24,212 bases of DNA from a virus. The notes under the pieces are model-generated. The model had not been told where the DNA came from. It searched no databases and worked only from the letters and a program-made list of their open reading frames with translations. The stretch's first letter is position 1. Each line of letters starts with the position of its first letter. Location: positions 1 to 24,212 of the IMG/VR virus record IMGVR_UViG_3300032331_001275. One strand, written 5' to 3'. This document shows, piece after piece, positions 5,067 to 12,797 of the stretch. The position numbers and the translations under genes are program-made.

Positions 5067-7169
5067 ATGGCCGGAAGCGTCAAAATCGCCAGCAATAGCC
5101 TGAGCAACGGGGCCGTCGTCGCCATCGAAATGAACTGGGTGGGCGATGCGATCAATGGCAGCGTGCCTGATACCGCGTTCCCCACGGCCAAATACGCCTG
5201 CGACGGCTTTGTCGTGTCCAACGTGGGCATCTCCATCGGCGACATCGCGCCCACCAGCGGCTACACGGTGCGCGTGTACAATTCGCAGGGCATCGACATG
5301 CTGGAAGGCGCTGGCGTGGGGCTATCGACCATCCCATATGCCCTCGGGGTGTCCTCCAACATCCCCCCGGCATATGGTGGAATTTCGATCAGCGTCAGCG
5401 GTAACAGCGTTCCTCTCGCCAAGGGGAAGATCGTCGTTTACTTCCGACAGGTGAGCACCACGCAGCTTGTTCAGCCAGCGGACGCCACGTCATCGGCGGG
5501 CACCGCGCTGACGGCCAGCGATGTGACGAGTGCATACGCATGGACCCGCACACCTGACTCGACGGTTGCGCTGACGGCTGGCGTTGCGGCGACGATCACG
5601 CTTACCCCGATGCCTGCGGGTATCAACGGTTCCAGCGTCAGTAAGCACTACGTGTCAGTGGTGACCGGATCGGCGCGGAAGGCGTACCTCATCACGGCGG
5701 TTGGCGCTTCGTCGATCACGTTCACGCCATCACTTTCCTACGCGGCGGGCTCGTGGGCGCTTCAAAGCGCGTCCGGTGGCATCCAAGAGGCGATTTACGC
5801 CACTTCTTACAAGTCCCTGACGGTACCCCAAGGGTCAATCACCTACGATGCCCTTCGCGTCTGGAACCCACGCAAGATCCAATTGAACGGGCAGGGCAAG
5901 GATGCCACGCTCATCGTCATTCAGGACGCCACGGCGAACGTGTTTCTATCCGACGAATGGGGATTGACGATCACAAACATGGGCTTCCGGTCGCTGGCCG
6001 GGGCTCAGACGGCAGGCGCTTGCGTCGGCATAGTCGGGACCACCCCGGAGTATAACGGTGACGCCGACGTGAACGTATGGGACTGCGATTTCTACCAGGT
6101 CTGGGACGCCATTAAGTGCGATTGGCCCGGTGGGTTCCTACGCGCTCAGAACAACTACTTCCGAAACATCGGACGCTACGCCTGCTACTCGAAAGCCAGC
6201 TCGGCTGGTGCCATCCAAATCTGCGACAACTACGCGGACGGGCGCACCTCGGTAGGCCTGATCTGGCTTGAGGGCACGTTGGCCGGTGGGATCATCGCTG
6301 ACAATTGGATGCAGGCCAGCTTGGCCCATATCGTCGTAAACGCCGTGAGCGGCAACCCGGTAAACGAACTTGTCATCACCGGCAACATTCTAGATCAAGA
6401 CACGGCTGCTACTGGCTGTGTGGTCGTCAACGGGAACGGCGTCGAGGGCAATTCCTCGAACTGCGTCAAGATCAGCGCCAACTTCTTCGCCTCCCCGAAT
6501 TACGGCGTGCTCATCCAGGACGGCTGGAACGTGTCGGTGACCGACAACCACATGCGCCAGCGCGGCGTATCGGCTTGCGTGGCGGTAGCTGGCACGACGA
6601 GCGGCAAGATCGCCATCAAGGGCAATGCCATTGAGTGTGAGAGCGCCGTTCAGGGATACTCGATCCAGATCAGCGCGACGAACACCAACCAGTGCGAGGT
6701 GAGCGCGAACCGGGGAACGGCAACAGCTACTATGCTGGCCTTCATCGGCGTGGCCACCACCATCGTCAGTAACCTCCACATCCTCAACAACTCGGCTGGG
6801 GCGAACTACACGCGCTTGCTCACCAACACTGGGAGCGTCGGTGCCGGGTTGGGCGTCATGCAGGGGAATGTTGCGCAGAACACGCCCAGCGTAGCAGTAT
6901 CGGCGGCGGCGACTATCACGTTGCCATTCACGGACGAGTCGCAAGTGGTGGCCATCAGCGCTACTGGTACTCCTATTACTGAGATCAACGGGATTCTGGC
7001 TCGCGCCGGTCGTCGGGTGACGTTCCTCGTTGACGGCGCGGTCACTTTCAGCACATCCGCAGCAACGGATAACAAACTTGGCGTGGCATTTGGGCCTACA
7101 GCAGCCAACGCAAGCGTTACGTGGGCCAAATATAGCGACAACCTCTGGTACGTCGTAGCGAAATCTTAA
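5067..7169 (+). CDS. Tailspike-like right-handed beta-helix protein
   Basis: This 700-aa protein has three visible parts. Residues 1 to about 135 form a Ser/Gly/Val-rich beta domain (about 22-130: NWVGDAINGSVPDTAFPTAKYACDG, ending KGKIVVYFRQ). A linker domain follows to about 230. A long right-handed beta-helix runs to about 600, shown by repeated short rungs such as VNVWDCDFYQVWDAI, FLRAQNNYFRNIGRYA, IQICDNYADGRTS, ELVITGNILDQDT and VSVTDNHMRQRGV. The last ~90 residues look like a compact trimerisation or cap domain. Such proteins bind and often cleave surface polysaccharide; no catalytic residues can be assigned by eye. GAGG lies about 10 nt upstream of the ATG. Its position between portal and scaffold is unusual for a spike gene. 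A virion-decoration role is an alternative. Confidence 0.7.
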   Translation: MAGSVKIASNSLSNGAVVAIEMNWVGDAINGSVPDTAFPTAKYACDGFVVSNVGISIGDIAPTSGYTVRVYNSQGIDMLEGAGVGLSTIPYALGVSSNIPPAYGGISISVSGNSVPLAKGKIVVYFRQVSTTQLVQPADATSSAGTALTASDVTSAYAWTRTPDSTVALTAGVAATITLTPMPAGINGSSVSKHYVSVVTGSARKAYLITAVGASSITFTPSLSYAAGSWALQSASGGIQEAIYATSYKSLTVPQGSITYDALRVWNPRKIQLNGQGKDATLIVIQDATANVFLSDEWGLTITNMGFRSLAGAQTAGACVGIVGTTPEYNGDADVNVWDCDFYQVWDAIKCDWPGGFLRAQNNYFRNIGRYACYSKASSAGAIQICDNYADGRTSVGLIWLEGTLAGGIIADNWMQASLAHIVVNAVSGNPVNELVITGNILDQDTAATGCVVVNGNGVEGNSSNCVKISANFFASPNYGVLIQDGWNVSVTDNHMRQRGVSACVAVAGTTSGKIAIKGNAIECESAVQGYSIQISATNTNQCEVSANRGTATATMLAFIGVATTIVSNLHILNNSAGANYTRLLTNTGSVGAGLGVMQGNVAQNTPSVAVSAAATITLPFTDESQVVAISATGTPITEINGILARAGRRVTFLVDGAVTFSTSAATDNKLGVAFGPTAANASVTWAKYSDNLWYVVAKS

Positions 7170-7170
7170 C

Positions 7171-7186
7171 TGGCCACGGCTGGCCA
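7171..7186 (+). other. Small hairpin between tailspike-like and scaffold genes
   Basis: TGGCCA (7171-7176) and TGGCCA (7181-7186) are mutually complementary across a CGGC loop. The hairpin starts 2 bp after the spike stop codon. There is no T-run after it, so it is better seen as a processing or mRNA-stability hairpin than a terminator. Confidence 0.35.
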
Positions 7187-7211
7187 AAATCAGCCGGTAA
7201 GGAAAACCAAC

Positions 7212-8108
7212 ATGGAAGCCATCCAAGACATTATCGAGAAACCCGTTCCGCAGCCGGAACTCGACTCGTTTGAAGCCTACGAGGCCGCGAAAGCGCCCAA
7301 GGACGCAGACGAGAAAACTGCTGCCGACGCAGAAAAACCGACTGAACCGCCCGTAAAGCTGGAGACACCGGGCGACTCCGAACAGCAGGCAGGAAAGCCG
7401 AAGCGGGATCGCACCGCCGAAGGCCGAATTGCCGAGTTGACGAATCAGCTCAAGGCCCAAAAGGAAGAGTTTGAGCGATGGAAGGCACAGCAGGCAACCC
7501 CCGCCGCGCCCGCCGCCGCTCAGGTGGACAAAAAGCCGGAAGCCACCAACGGCAGACCTCTTCTCAAGGACTTTGTGAATGGGCTGAAAGCAGACGAGAC
7601 GTATGAAGACGCGCAGGAGCGCTGGAATGACGCTGTACAGGACTGGCGGGAGGCCCAAGCGGCCAAACGTGCAGAAGAGTCGGAACACGCCAAGCGTTCG
7701 CAGGAAATGCAGGACAAGGTGCAAACCAAAGTCCAAGCAGCCATGGAGAAATTCGAGGACTTCAACGACATCATGACGCGGCAAATCCCTGCGTCGATGG
7801 TGCCCGCGATCCAAGACTTCATGGAGGAGTTCGACGCGCTGGATGCTCTCCACGCTGTTCTCTCCGATCCGGCTGAAATCCAGCGCATCTCGCAACTCTC
7901 GAAAGCTCGTCAACTTGTTGAACTCGGCAAGATCGATGATCGACTATCCAAACCTGAACCGAAACCCACCGCGCCGCCAGTCTCGAAGGCCCCGGCACCG
8001 ATCCGCAACATTGGCGGGTCGGCCTCGGAAGCCAACGACGATATCACTCAGGCCAAAAGCCTTGAGGAGTACGAGCGGATGCGTGAAAAACAACGAAAAC
8101 GAGGATAA
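7212..8108 (+). CDS. Scaffolding protein (P22 gp8-like)
   Basis: This 298-aa, highly charged protein sits immediately before the coat gene and is almost the length of P22 scaffold (303 aa). Scaffold directs coat assembly into a procapsid and then leaves. Residues 1-70 are acidic and Pro/Ala/Lys-rich, and presumably disordered. Residues about 70-100 and 145-240 are Glu/Lys/Ala/Gln-rich and predicted helical. The end (PAPIRNIGGSASEANDD, then a linker and YERMREKQRKRG) resembles the C-terminal coat-binding tail of many phage scaffolds: a basic short helix after a flexible linker. A strong TAAGGAA Shine-Dalgarno lies about 7 nt before the ATG. Confidence 0.85.
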   Translation: MEAIQDIIEKPVPQPELDSFEAYEAAKAPKDADEKTAADAEKPTEPPVKLETPGDSEQQAGKPKRDRTAEGRIAELTNQLKAQKEEFERWKAQQATPAAPAAAQVDKKPEATNGRPLLKDFVNGLKADETYEDAQERWNDAVQDWREAQAAKRAEESEHAKRSQEMQDKVQTKVQAAMEKFEDFNDIMTRQIPASMVPAIQDFMEEFDALDALHAVLSDPAEIQRISQLSKARQLVELGKIDDRLSKPEPKPTAPPVSKAPAPIRNIGGSASEANDDITQAKSLEEYERMREKQRKRG

Positions 8109-8111
8109 ACG

Positions 8112-9362
8112 ATGTCTAACCAGCTTCTGACCTCCCAGGTCATCACATACGAAACGCTCTCGGTCCTGAAGAACGATCTCCGCATCGTCAAGAACTTCTG
8201 GCGCGACGGCGACAAAGAGTTCGGCAAGAAGGGCGACAAGATCGGCGATACGCTGTACGTGCGCAAGCCGCAGCGCTTCATCGGCCGCGACGGTCAGGCT
8301 TTCCAGCCGGAAGGTCTTTCCGATACCCAGGTGCCCATCACCATCAACCAGCAGAGCGGCGTGGACTTTGAATTTTCTACCGCCGAACTGTACCTCTCGA
8401 TTGACGACTTCCGCAATCGGTATCTGGCGAAGGCGGGCGAGTCCATCGCCAATAAGCTGGATCTGCGCTGCGCCCAGATGGCCGTGCTGAACACCGCGAA
8501 CAACGTCGGCACAGTGGGCACCATCCCCGGCCTCAGCGGCTCAGATGCGTTCCTGATCTACTCGCAGGCTGGCCGTCTCCTGACGGAAAATGGCTTCCAG
8601 CGCAACGTAAAGCGCACTATGGCGCTGACGGCGGGCGCGGAAGTCGGCTGGAACACCTACTCCAAGGCGTTCTTCAACCCGTCTGGCAAGTTGAGCGACC
8701 AGTGGGACAGCGGGCAGGTGTCGAACGCCCTCGGTTACCAGTGGTACGTGGACGAAAACCTGCCGACTCAGACCATCGGTGCCCTCGGCGGTACGCCTGC
8801 CGTTGACGGCGCAAACCAGACTGGGACCACGATCAACCTAAAGGGATGGACGGTCAGCGTTACGGGCGTTCTCAACGTCGGCGATGTAATCAGCTACTCT
8901 GGCGTGTTCAACGTTAACCCGCAGTCGCGCCTCTCCACCGGCCAGCCCTTCCAGCAGGTAGTGCAGGCCATCGCGTCCTCGGACGGCGGCGGACTGTGCG
9001 CTGTGTCGGTGTATCCGGCCATGGTGCCCAGCGGTCAGTATCAGAACTGCACTGGCTCCCCTGCCGATAGCGCTCTCGTCAGCGTGTACGGCGTGGCGGC
9101 TGCGGGTCAGTCTGCCATCGCTGGCGTTGCGACTCGCCAGCAGTTGCTCTGGACGCCTGAAGCCTACGCCTTCATGAGCTTCCCCGGCGACGTGCCCAAG
9201 GGCGTCGATATGGGCTACGCAGCCAACGACAACTCCAGCGGCGTTTCGCTGCGGTTTGTCCGTCTCTTCGATGCGGTCCGCGATCAGTGGGTGAACCGGT
9301 TCGACGTGTACTACGGCGCTTCGCCGATGTACCCCGAAGGCGGAGTTCGCATCAACAGCTAA
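8112..9362 (+). CDS. Major capsid protein (P22 gp5-like coat)
   Basis: The 416-aa product has the P22 coat family signature (P22 coat is 430 aa). It begins NQLLTSQVITYETLSVLKNDLRIVKNF, then has GDKIGDTLYVRKPQRF and the segment PITINQQSGVDFEFSTAELYLSIDDF. A helical stretch follows, AKAGESIANKLDLRCAQMA. The middle section from about residue 225 to 345 (GWTVSVTGVLNVGDVISYSGVFNVNP and after) corresponds to the inserted I-domain of P22 coat, an HK97-fold protein. The end VSLRFVRLFDAVRDQWVNRFDVYYG is also typical. GAGG precedes the ATG at about 7 nt. A strong hairpin follows the stop, consistent with differential expression of the coat. Confidence 0.93.
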   Translation: MSNQLLTSQVITYETLSVLKNDLRIVKNFWRDGDKEFGKKGDKIGDTLYVRKPQRFIGRDGQAFQPEGLSDTQVPITINQQSGVDFEFSTAELYLSIDDFRNRYLAKAGESIANKLDLRCAQMAVLNTANNVGTVGTIPGLSGSDAFLIYSQAGRLLTENGFQRNVKRTMALTAGAEVGWNTYSKAFFNPSGKLSDQWDSGQVSNALGYQWYVDENLPTQTIGALGGTPAVDGANQTGTTINLKGWTVSVTGVLNVGDVISYSGVFNVNPQSRLSTGQPFQQVVQAIASSDGGGLCAVSVYPAMVPSGQYQNCTGSPADSALVSVYGVAAAGQSAIAGVATRQQLLWTPEAYAFMSFPGDVPKGVDMGYAANDNSSGVSLRFVRLFDAVRDQWVNRFDVYYGASPMYPEGGVRINS

Positions 9363-9370
9363 CCCAGTGG

Positions 9371-9391
9371 GGGGCGGCGAACCGCCCCTTT
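9371..9391 (+). terminator. Terminator-like hairpin after the coat gene
   Basis: GGGGCGG (9371-9377) pairs perfectly with CCGCCCC (9382-9388) around a CGAA tetraloop, followed by TTT. The short T-run suggests a partial terminator or attenuator that would favour coat over the secreted-protein genes downstream. Confidence 0.6.
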
Positions 9392-9400
9392 GGAACCAGT

Positions 9401-9877
9401 ATGAGAATCCTACTCATCATCTTCGCCGCGTTGACCTGCTTCGGGCAGGACGCGACGTACTTTGCGATCTCCTCGCAGACTGGTGTGGTGTCTGACAAGC
9501 TGACGATCCAGCAGAATCAGAGCAACCCGGTTTACATGCAAGGCGTGCGCGCTGTCGTCGTATCTACCACCGCAGGGACCTGCGTCACGCAGCAGGGCGG
9601 GACGGCTCCAACCACCACGGCCACGACCATTCGCCAGACCAACGGCGCGGCGTCATTCTCCCGCGTGTCGGCTTTTGCGGCCTCGAACGTCGGTAGCAGC
9701 GTCTCGACCTCTCCGGTCTACACCCTAGCGCAAGTTGGCTCGATTTATACCCTGACGCTCGACATGACGCCCAGCGGCTTTGTCGGCACCGGCACAACCA
9801 AAAACATCACCGTATCATGCTCGATCTCGGCTGGAGACATTCAGATCGCCATGTACTGGAAGGAACAGCAGCAATGA
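9401..9877 (+). CDS. Signal-peptide protein of unknown function
   Basis: From ATG 9401 the product has 158 residues. It begins with a classic Sec signal, MRILLIIFAALTCFGQ followed by DATYF, with probable cleavage after Gly15 or Gln16. The open frame extends upstream to 9287, but that extension overlaps the coat gene and would bury the signal, so 9401 is chosen. The mature part is Thr/Ser/Val-rich, predicted beta, with one internal Cys pair (TCVTQ, VSCSI), and ends EQQQ. No family recognised. It is the first of three adjacent signal-bearing genes bounded by terminator-like hairpins. Its stop overlaps the next ATG (ATGA at 9874). It could coat the host surface or be a lysogenic-conversion factor. 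Confidence 0.65.
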   Translation: MRILLIIFAALTCFGQDATYFAISSQTGVVSDKLTIQQNQSNPVYMQGVRAVVVSTTAGTCVTQQGGTAPTTTATTIRQTNGAASFSRVSAFAASNVGSSVSTSPVYTLAQVGSIYTLTLDMTPSGFVGTGTTKNITVSCSISAGDIQIAMYWKEQQQ

Positions 9878-11070
9878 GCAACTACGTCAAACGATTCAAG
9901 CTGTGGCTGGGGATTATGTTTTGCGCCGCTGCATTTGGCCAGCAAACAACAAAATCCACCACGCTTACCACCGCCGTCCCGCTGTCAGGCACTACTCAAT
10001 GGTGCTTGACCAGTGCAACCGGCGTAGTAGTGCCGAACATCTCGACCGGGCAAAACGGCTCCTACTTGCTCGTTGACCGCGAGGTAGCGCAGGTACAGGC
10101 TGCTGGCGTGTCTTCAACATGCTTCAAGGTCGTGCGCGGGCAGATGAGTACATCGGCAAGCGCATCGCATACGGTAGCGTCAACCGTTTGGATCGGCCAA
10201 CCGGCCACATCCAGCAGTGATCCATCGCGTCCTTTCAGCGGCGCGTTCATCACCGTAGTCCCAACCGGATCATGCGTAGCCAGCAATCAGTTTACCCTTC
10301 CGGTATTGTTTGTCGGCTCTGCTTCCCTTGGTGCTTCCCCAGGAACTCCGTATAACTGCATCAACAGCCAATGGGTAGTCACTGGAGATTTCCGCGTCAG
10401 CGCGGTTAACGCTCCGGCTGTCGTTTTTGCGGATTCCATTGGTACATCAACGCCTGCTTTTATCACGCAACGAGCCAACGGGACTCAGGCTGCTCCAACG
10501 GCGCTTCAATCAGGCAATATCTTTGGAGTGGTAGGCGGGCGAGGATATATGGCTACGGGGTATACAACCGTTTCCCGTGCTGATATTCAGTTCCTGGCCA
10601 CCGAAAACTGGACGGATAGCGCGAACGGGGCCAGGCTGGTATTTAGAACGACGGCTAACGGCGCGGCTTCTGCTACCAGCCGATGGTATGTTGACCAGGA
10701 CGGCGGGCTGAAGCCATTCACAGATGGTTTAGGATCGCTGGGGAGTTCATCTCAGCAAGTACAGAGCGCGTCGTTCGTCAATTGCACCAGCGCAGCATCA
10801 CCTTCCGTTTGTGGTGCCTCTGTAGTTGGAGGCGTAGCGGTGGCGGCGGCGGCAACCACTCTAGTCGTCAACACCACGGCGGTTACAGCCAAATCCAGGA
10901 TCGTCCTCACCATGGATTCCAGTCTTGGCAGCGACCTTGGCGTCACTTGTAATACCACCAACATTGCGGCGTGGGTTTCGGCCCGAACCGCATCAACCTC
11001 ATTCACCATCACCACGGCATCCGGCCCGGTGACAAACCCAATGTGCCTATCCTGGCACTTACTCAACTGA
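9874..11070 (+). CDS. Signal-peptide protein with a tail-fibre-like C-terminal region
   Basis: Starting at the ATGA overlap (9874) the product has 398 residues. Residues 1-23 (KRFKLWLGIMFCAAAFGQ ending) form a signal peptide. Residues 24 to about 165 are clearly homologous to the same region of the next gene, including four conserved cysteines (WCLTS, TCFKV, SCVAS, NCINS). From about 181 to 285 it changes to a segment of the kind seen in phage fibres before chaperone domains (PAFITQRANGTQAAPTALQSG, GGRGYMATGYTTVSRADIQF, ENWTDSANGARLVFRTTANG). The end is a Val/Thr/Ala-rich beta domain. By eye the DNA of the fibre-like segment is less GC-rich than its neighbours, hinting at acquisition. Secretion of a fibre-like module is odd for a virion component. 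Confidence 0.7.
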   Translation: MSNYVKRFKLWLGIMFCAAAFGQQTTKSTTLTTAVPLSGTTQWCLTSATGVVVPNISTGQNGSYLLVDREVAQVQAAGVSSTCFKVVRGQMSTSASASHTVASTVWIGQPATSSSDPSRPFSGAFITVVPTGSCVASNQFTLPVLFVGSASLGASPGTPYNCINSQWVVTGDFRVSAVNAPAVVFADSIGTSTPAFITQRANGTQAAPTALQSGNIFGVVGGRGYMATGYTTVSRADIQFLATENWTDSANGARLVFRTTANGAASATSRWYVDQDGGLKPFTDGLGSLGSSSQQVQSASFVNCTSAASPSVCGASVVGGVAVAAAATTLVVNTTAVTAKSRIVLTMDSSLGSDLGVTCNTTNIAAWVSARTASTSFTITTASGPVTNPMCLSWHLLN

Positions 11071-11098
11071 CGGCGAAAGCCAAAAAGGACACCAGAAC

Positions 11099-12139
11099 AT
11101 GCCTCAGATCCTCATTTTGCTCGTTCTTTCGGCTCTCGCCGCGTTCGGGCAGCAGACCACCACCAGCACGACCCTATCCACCGCGCTCACCAGCACCACG
11201 AACGCGGAGTGGTGCATCGGCAGCGCTACGGGCGTCGTGCTCAACTCCACCAGCGGCAACGCCTCCTATCTCTTCGTTGACCGCGAAGCCGCTCAGATCA
11301 CCTCGCAGGGCAGCACCTCGACCTGCTACAAGGTGAAGCGGGCGCAACTCGGAACCGCTCAGATGGCTCACGCTGCCACCTCGAAGGTTTGGGTTGGCGC
11401 TGCGGCTACGGGCACGGGCGACACCTCGCGGCCCTTCACTGGCGCGTTCACGTCTTCGCTTCCCAGCGGGGCTTGCACGGCCACAGCGCAGTACACGCTG
11501 CCGATCATCTACACTGGGACTGCCAGCGGCGGGGCGTTCCCCGGAAGCGTCATCAACTGTATCGGCTCTCGGTGGAGCGGGCAGGCTGACAAGACGTTCT
11601 TCGTCTCCCCGTCTAATTGCACTTTCGCCCCGACCACGTTGACGACCACCAACACGCTAATTCAGGTAGGAGCTTCGGCGGTCTACGTCCTGAATGGCAC
11701 GTCGAACGCGGCTGCGGGCACTAACACGCTGACCTGCAACATCGTTGTTCCCACGGCGGTTTCTGCGCTTCAGGGCGCGGTCATCACCGATATCGTCGGG
11801 TACTACGGTTCGCAGACCACGGCCCCCACGTCCATCGGCACGGCCACGCTTGGCAGCATCTCCTTCGCTACCCCGGCGACGGGCGCGGCCGTCTCCACCG
11901 TTACCCCGGTGAGCTTCGGCGGCACGATCACCAACACCGTCCCGACGCTCATCACGACGGTGACCACGGCGGGCTCGTTCCTCCCGATCCGATCCGCTCT
12001 CAGTACTCCGGTCACGTTGTCCACCGACAATCAGATCCTCGTGTACAAGTTGCCGTTCGTTCAGAGCGCGGCGGCGGCTATGACGATCAACACCCCCGGC
12101 CTGATCGTCCATTACGCGGCAGCCACGACTTTGCCGTAG
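11099..12139 (+). CDS. Signal-peptide protein, N-terminal paralogue of the preceding gene
   Basis: The 346-aa product begins MPQILILLVLSALAAFGQ, a textbook signal peptide with likely cleavage near residues 17-18. Residues 18 to about 160 align with the preceding gene product: QTTTSTTLSTA, SYLFVDREAAQI, STCYKVKRAQ, DTSRPFTGAF and CIGSRW all have counterparts, as do the four cysteines, so disulfides outside the cytoplasm are plausible. The C-terminal ~180 residues (Thr/Ser/Val-rich, predicted beta) are unrelated to the tail-fibre-like end of its paralogue. AAGGA precedes the ATG, and a strong terminator follows. Function unknown. Confidence 0.7.
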   Translation: MPQILILLVLSALAAFGQQTTTSTTLSTALTSTTNAEWCIGSATGVVLNSTSGNASYLFVDREAAQITSQGSTSTCYKVKRAQLGTAQMAHAATSKVWVGAAATGTGDTSRPFTGAFTSSLPSGACTATAQYTLPIIYTGTASGGAFPGSVINCIGSRWSGQADKTFFVSPSNCTFAPTTLTTTNTLIQVGASAVYVLNGTSNAAAGTNTLTCNIVVPTAVSALQGAVITDIVGYYGSQTTAPTSIGTATLGSISFATPATGAAVSTVTPVSFGGTITNTVPTLITTVTTAGSFLPIRSALSTPVTLSTDNQILVYKLPFVQSAAAAMTINTPGLIVHYAAATTLP

Positions 12140-12158
12140 GCACTCCGAAGGCACTCCG
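12138..12158 (+). repeat. Tandem AGGCACTCCG duplication
   Basis: AGGCACTCCG occurs at 12138-12147 and again at 12149-12158, starting inside the stop codon of the preceding gene and running into the terminator stem. It looks like a small slippage duplication and is of little functional weight. Confidence 0.6.
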
Positions 12159-12187
12159 GGGAGGGACAGCCAACCTCCCCACTTTTT
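12158..12187 (+). terminator. Rho-independent terminator ending the secreted-protein block
   Basis: GGGGAGG (12158-12164) pairs perfectly with CCTCCCC (12174-12180) across a 9-nt loop, followed by AC and five T (12183-12187). It separates the signal-peptide genes from the tail-factor genes. Confidence 0.75.
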
Positions 12188-12215
12188 CAACCCCTAACCG
12201 AACATAGAGGAAACT

Positions 12216-12779
12216 ATGGCTTCTGAACAAGAGATTACACGCGACATTCTGAACCAGCTCAACGACAACCGGGCGACCAATCAGCTGCCACTTGGCATCG
12301 ACCAACTCGACTTGATGCGCGGCAAGAACGGCGGGTATCCCCGCGATATGTACCACGCCACACATGAACCGATTCGCGTCACAAACCGGGATCAGGAAGC
12401 GGCGATGAGCCAACGCGGCTACGTCCGCAACTATATCAAGCACGCCTACCCCAAAACGATCTTTCGGCGCAACTCGCAGACCGTCAAGCAGCGCATCGGC
12501 GACACGAAGGAGTTCGAAGACGTCGCGAAGTTCACTGACTTCGTTGAGACTCGCGTGGTGCTTTCGGCTGACCACGAAAAGGCATCGTTGGCGGAACGCG
12601 CCCCGCGTGGCTGTTCGGCGTGGATGACCGAGTACGCCGCGCTCCCCCCGGTCAGCGACGAAACCGCTGGCGACAAGGACGCGGAACTCATGCGGCTGCG
12701 CGGTAAGGTGGAGGCCTTGGAAGGCACGCCGGAACCGCAGCGCCGATCTCGACGCGGCCAGCACGCAGAGCAGGACTAA
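12216..12779 (+). CDS. Unknown 187-aa hydrophilic phage protein
   Basis: A strong GAGGAAAC Shine-Dalgarno lies just before ATG 12216 and the gene follows a terminator, so it probably opens a new expression unit with the tail-factor genes. The product is soluble and charged, with motifs such as DMYHATHEPIRVTNRDQEAA and GYVRNYIKHAYPKTIF. A Glu/Arg-rich helical stretch follows (DAELMRLRGKVEALEG) and the tail is basic (RRSRRGQHAEQD). No signal peptide or membrane segment. I do not recognise a family. Its place between the head genes and the gp4-like genes would suit a minor head or assembly protein, but this is only positional. Confidence 0.6.
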   Translation: MASEQEITRDILNQLNDNRATNQLPLGIDQLDLMRGKNGGYPRDMYHATHEPIRVTNRDQEAAMSQRGYVRNYIKHAYPKTIFRRNSQTVKQRIGDTKEFEDVAKFTDFVETRVVLSADHEKASLAERAPRGCSAWMTEYAALPPVSDETAGDKDAELMRLRGKVEALEGTPEPQRRSRRGQHAEQD

Positions 12780-12797
12780 CGAAAAAGGCCGGGAATC

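Noticed and set aside
6390-7913. 507-codon open frame on the - strand opposite the spike and scaffold genes
   Set aside because: Mirror frame of two supported genes; low-complexity Leu/Arg/Phe-rich translation without domains, and no other gene uses this strand.
9287-9400. Upstream extension of the first secreted-protein gene into the coat gene
   Set aside because: The extension would overlap the coat end and a terminator-like hairpin and bury the signal peptide; ATG 9401 gives a clean signal peptide.
9817-9873. Upstream ATG for the 398-aa secreted protein
   Set aside because: It overlaps the previous gene by 61 bp and adds residues before the signal peptide; ATG 9874 is in a typical ATGA overlap with AAGGA upstream.
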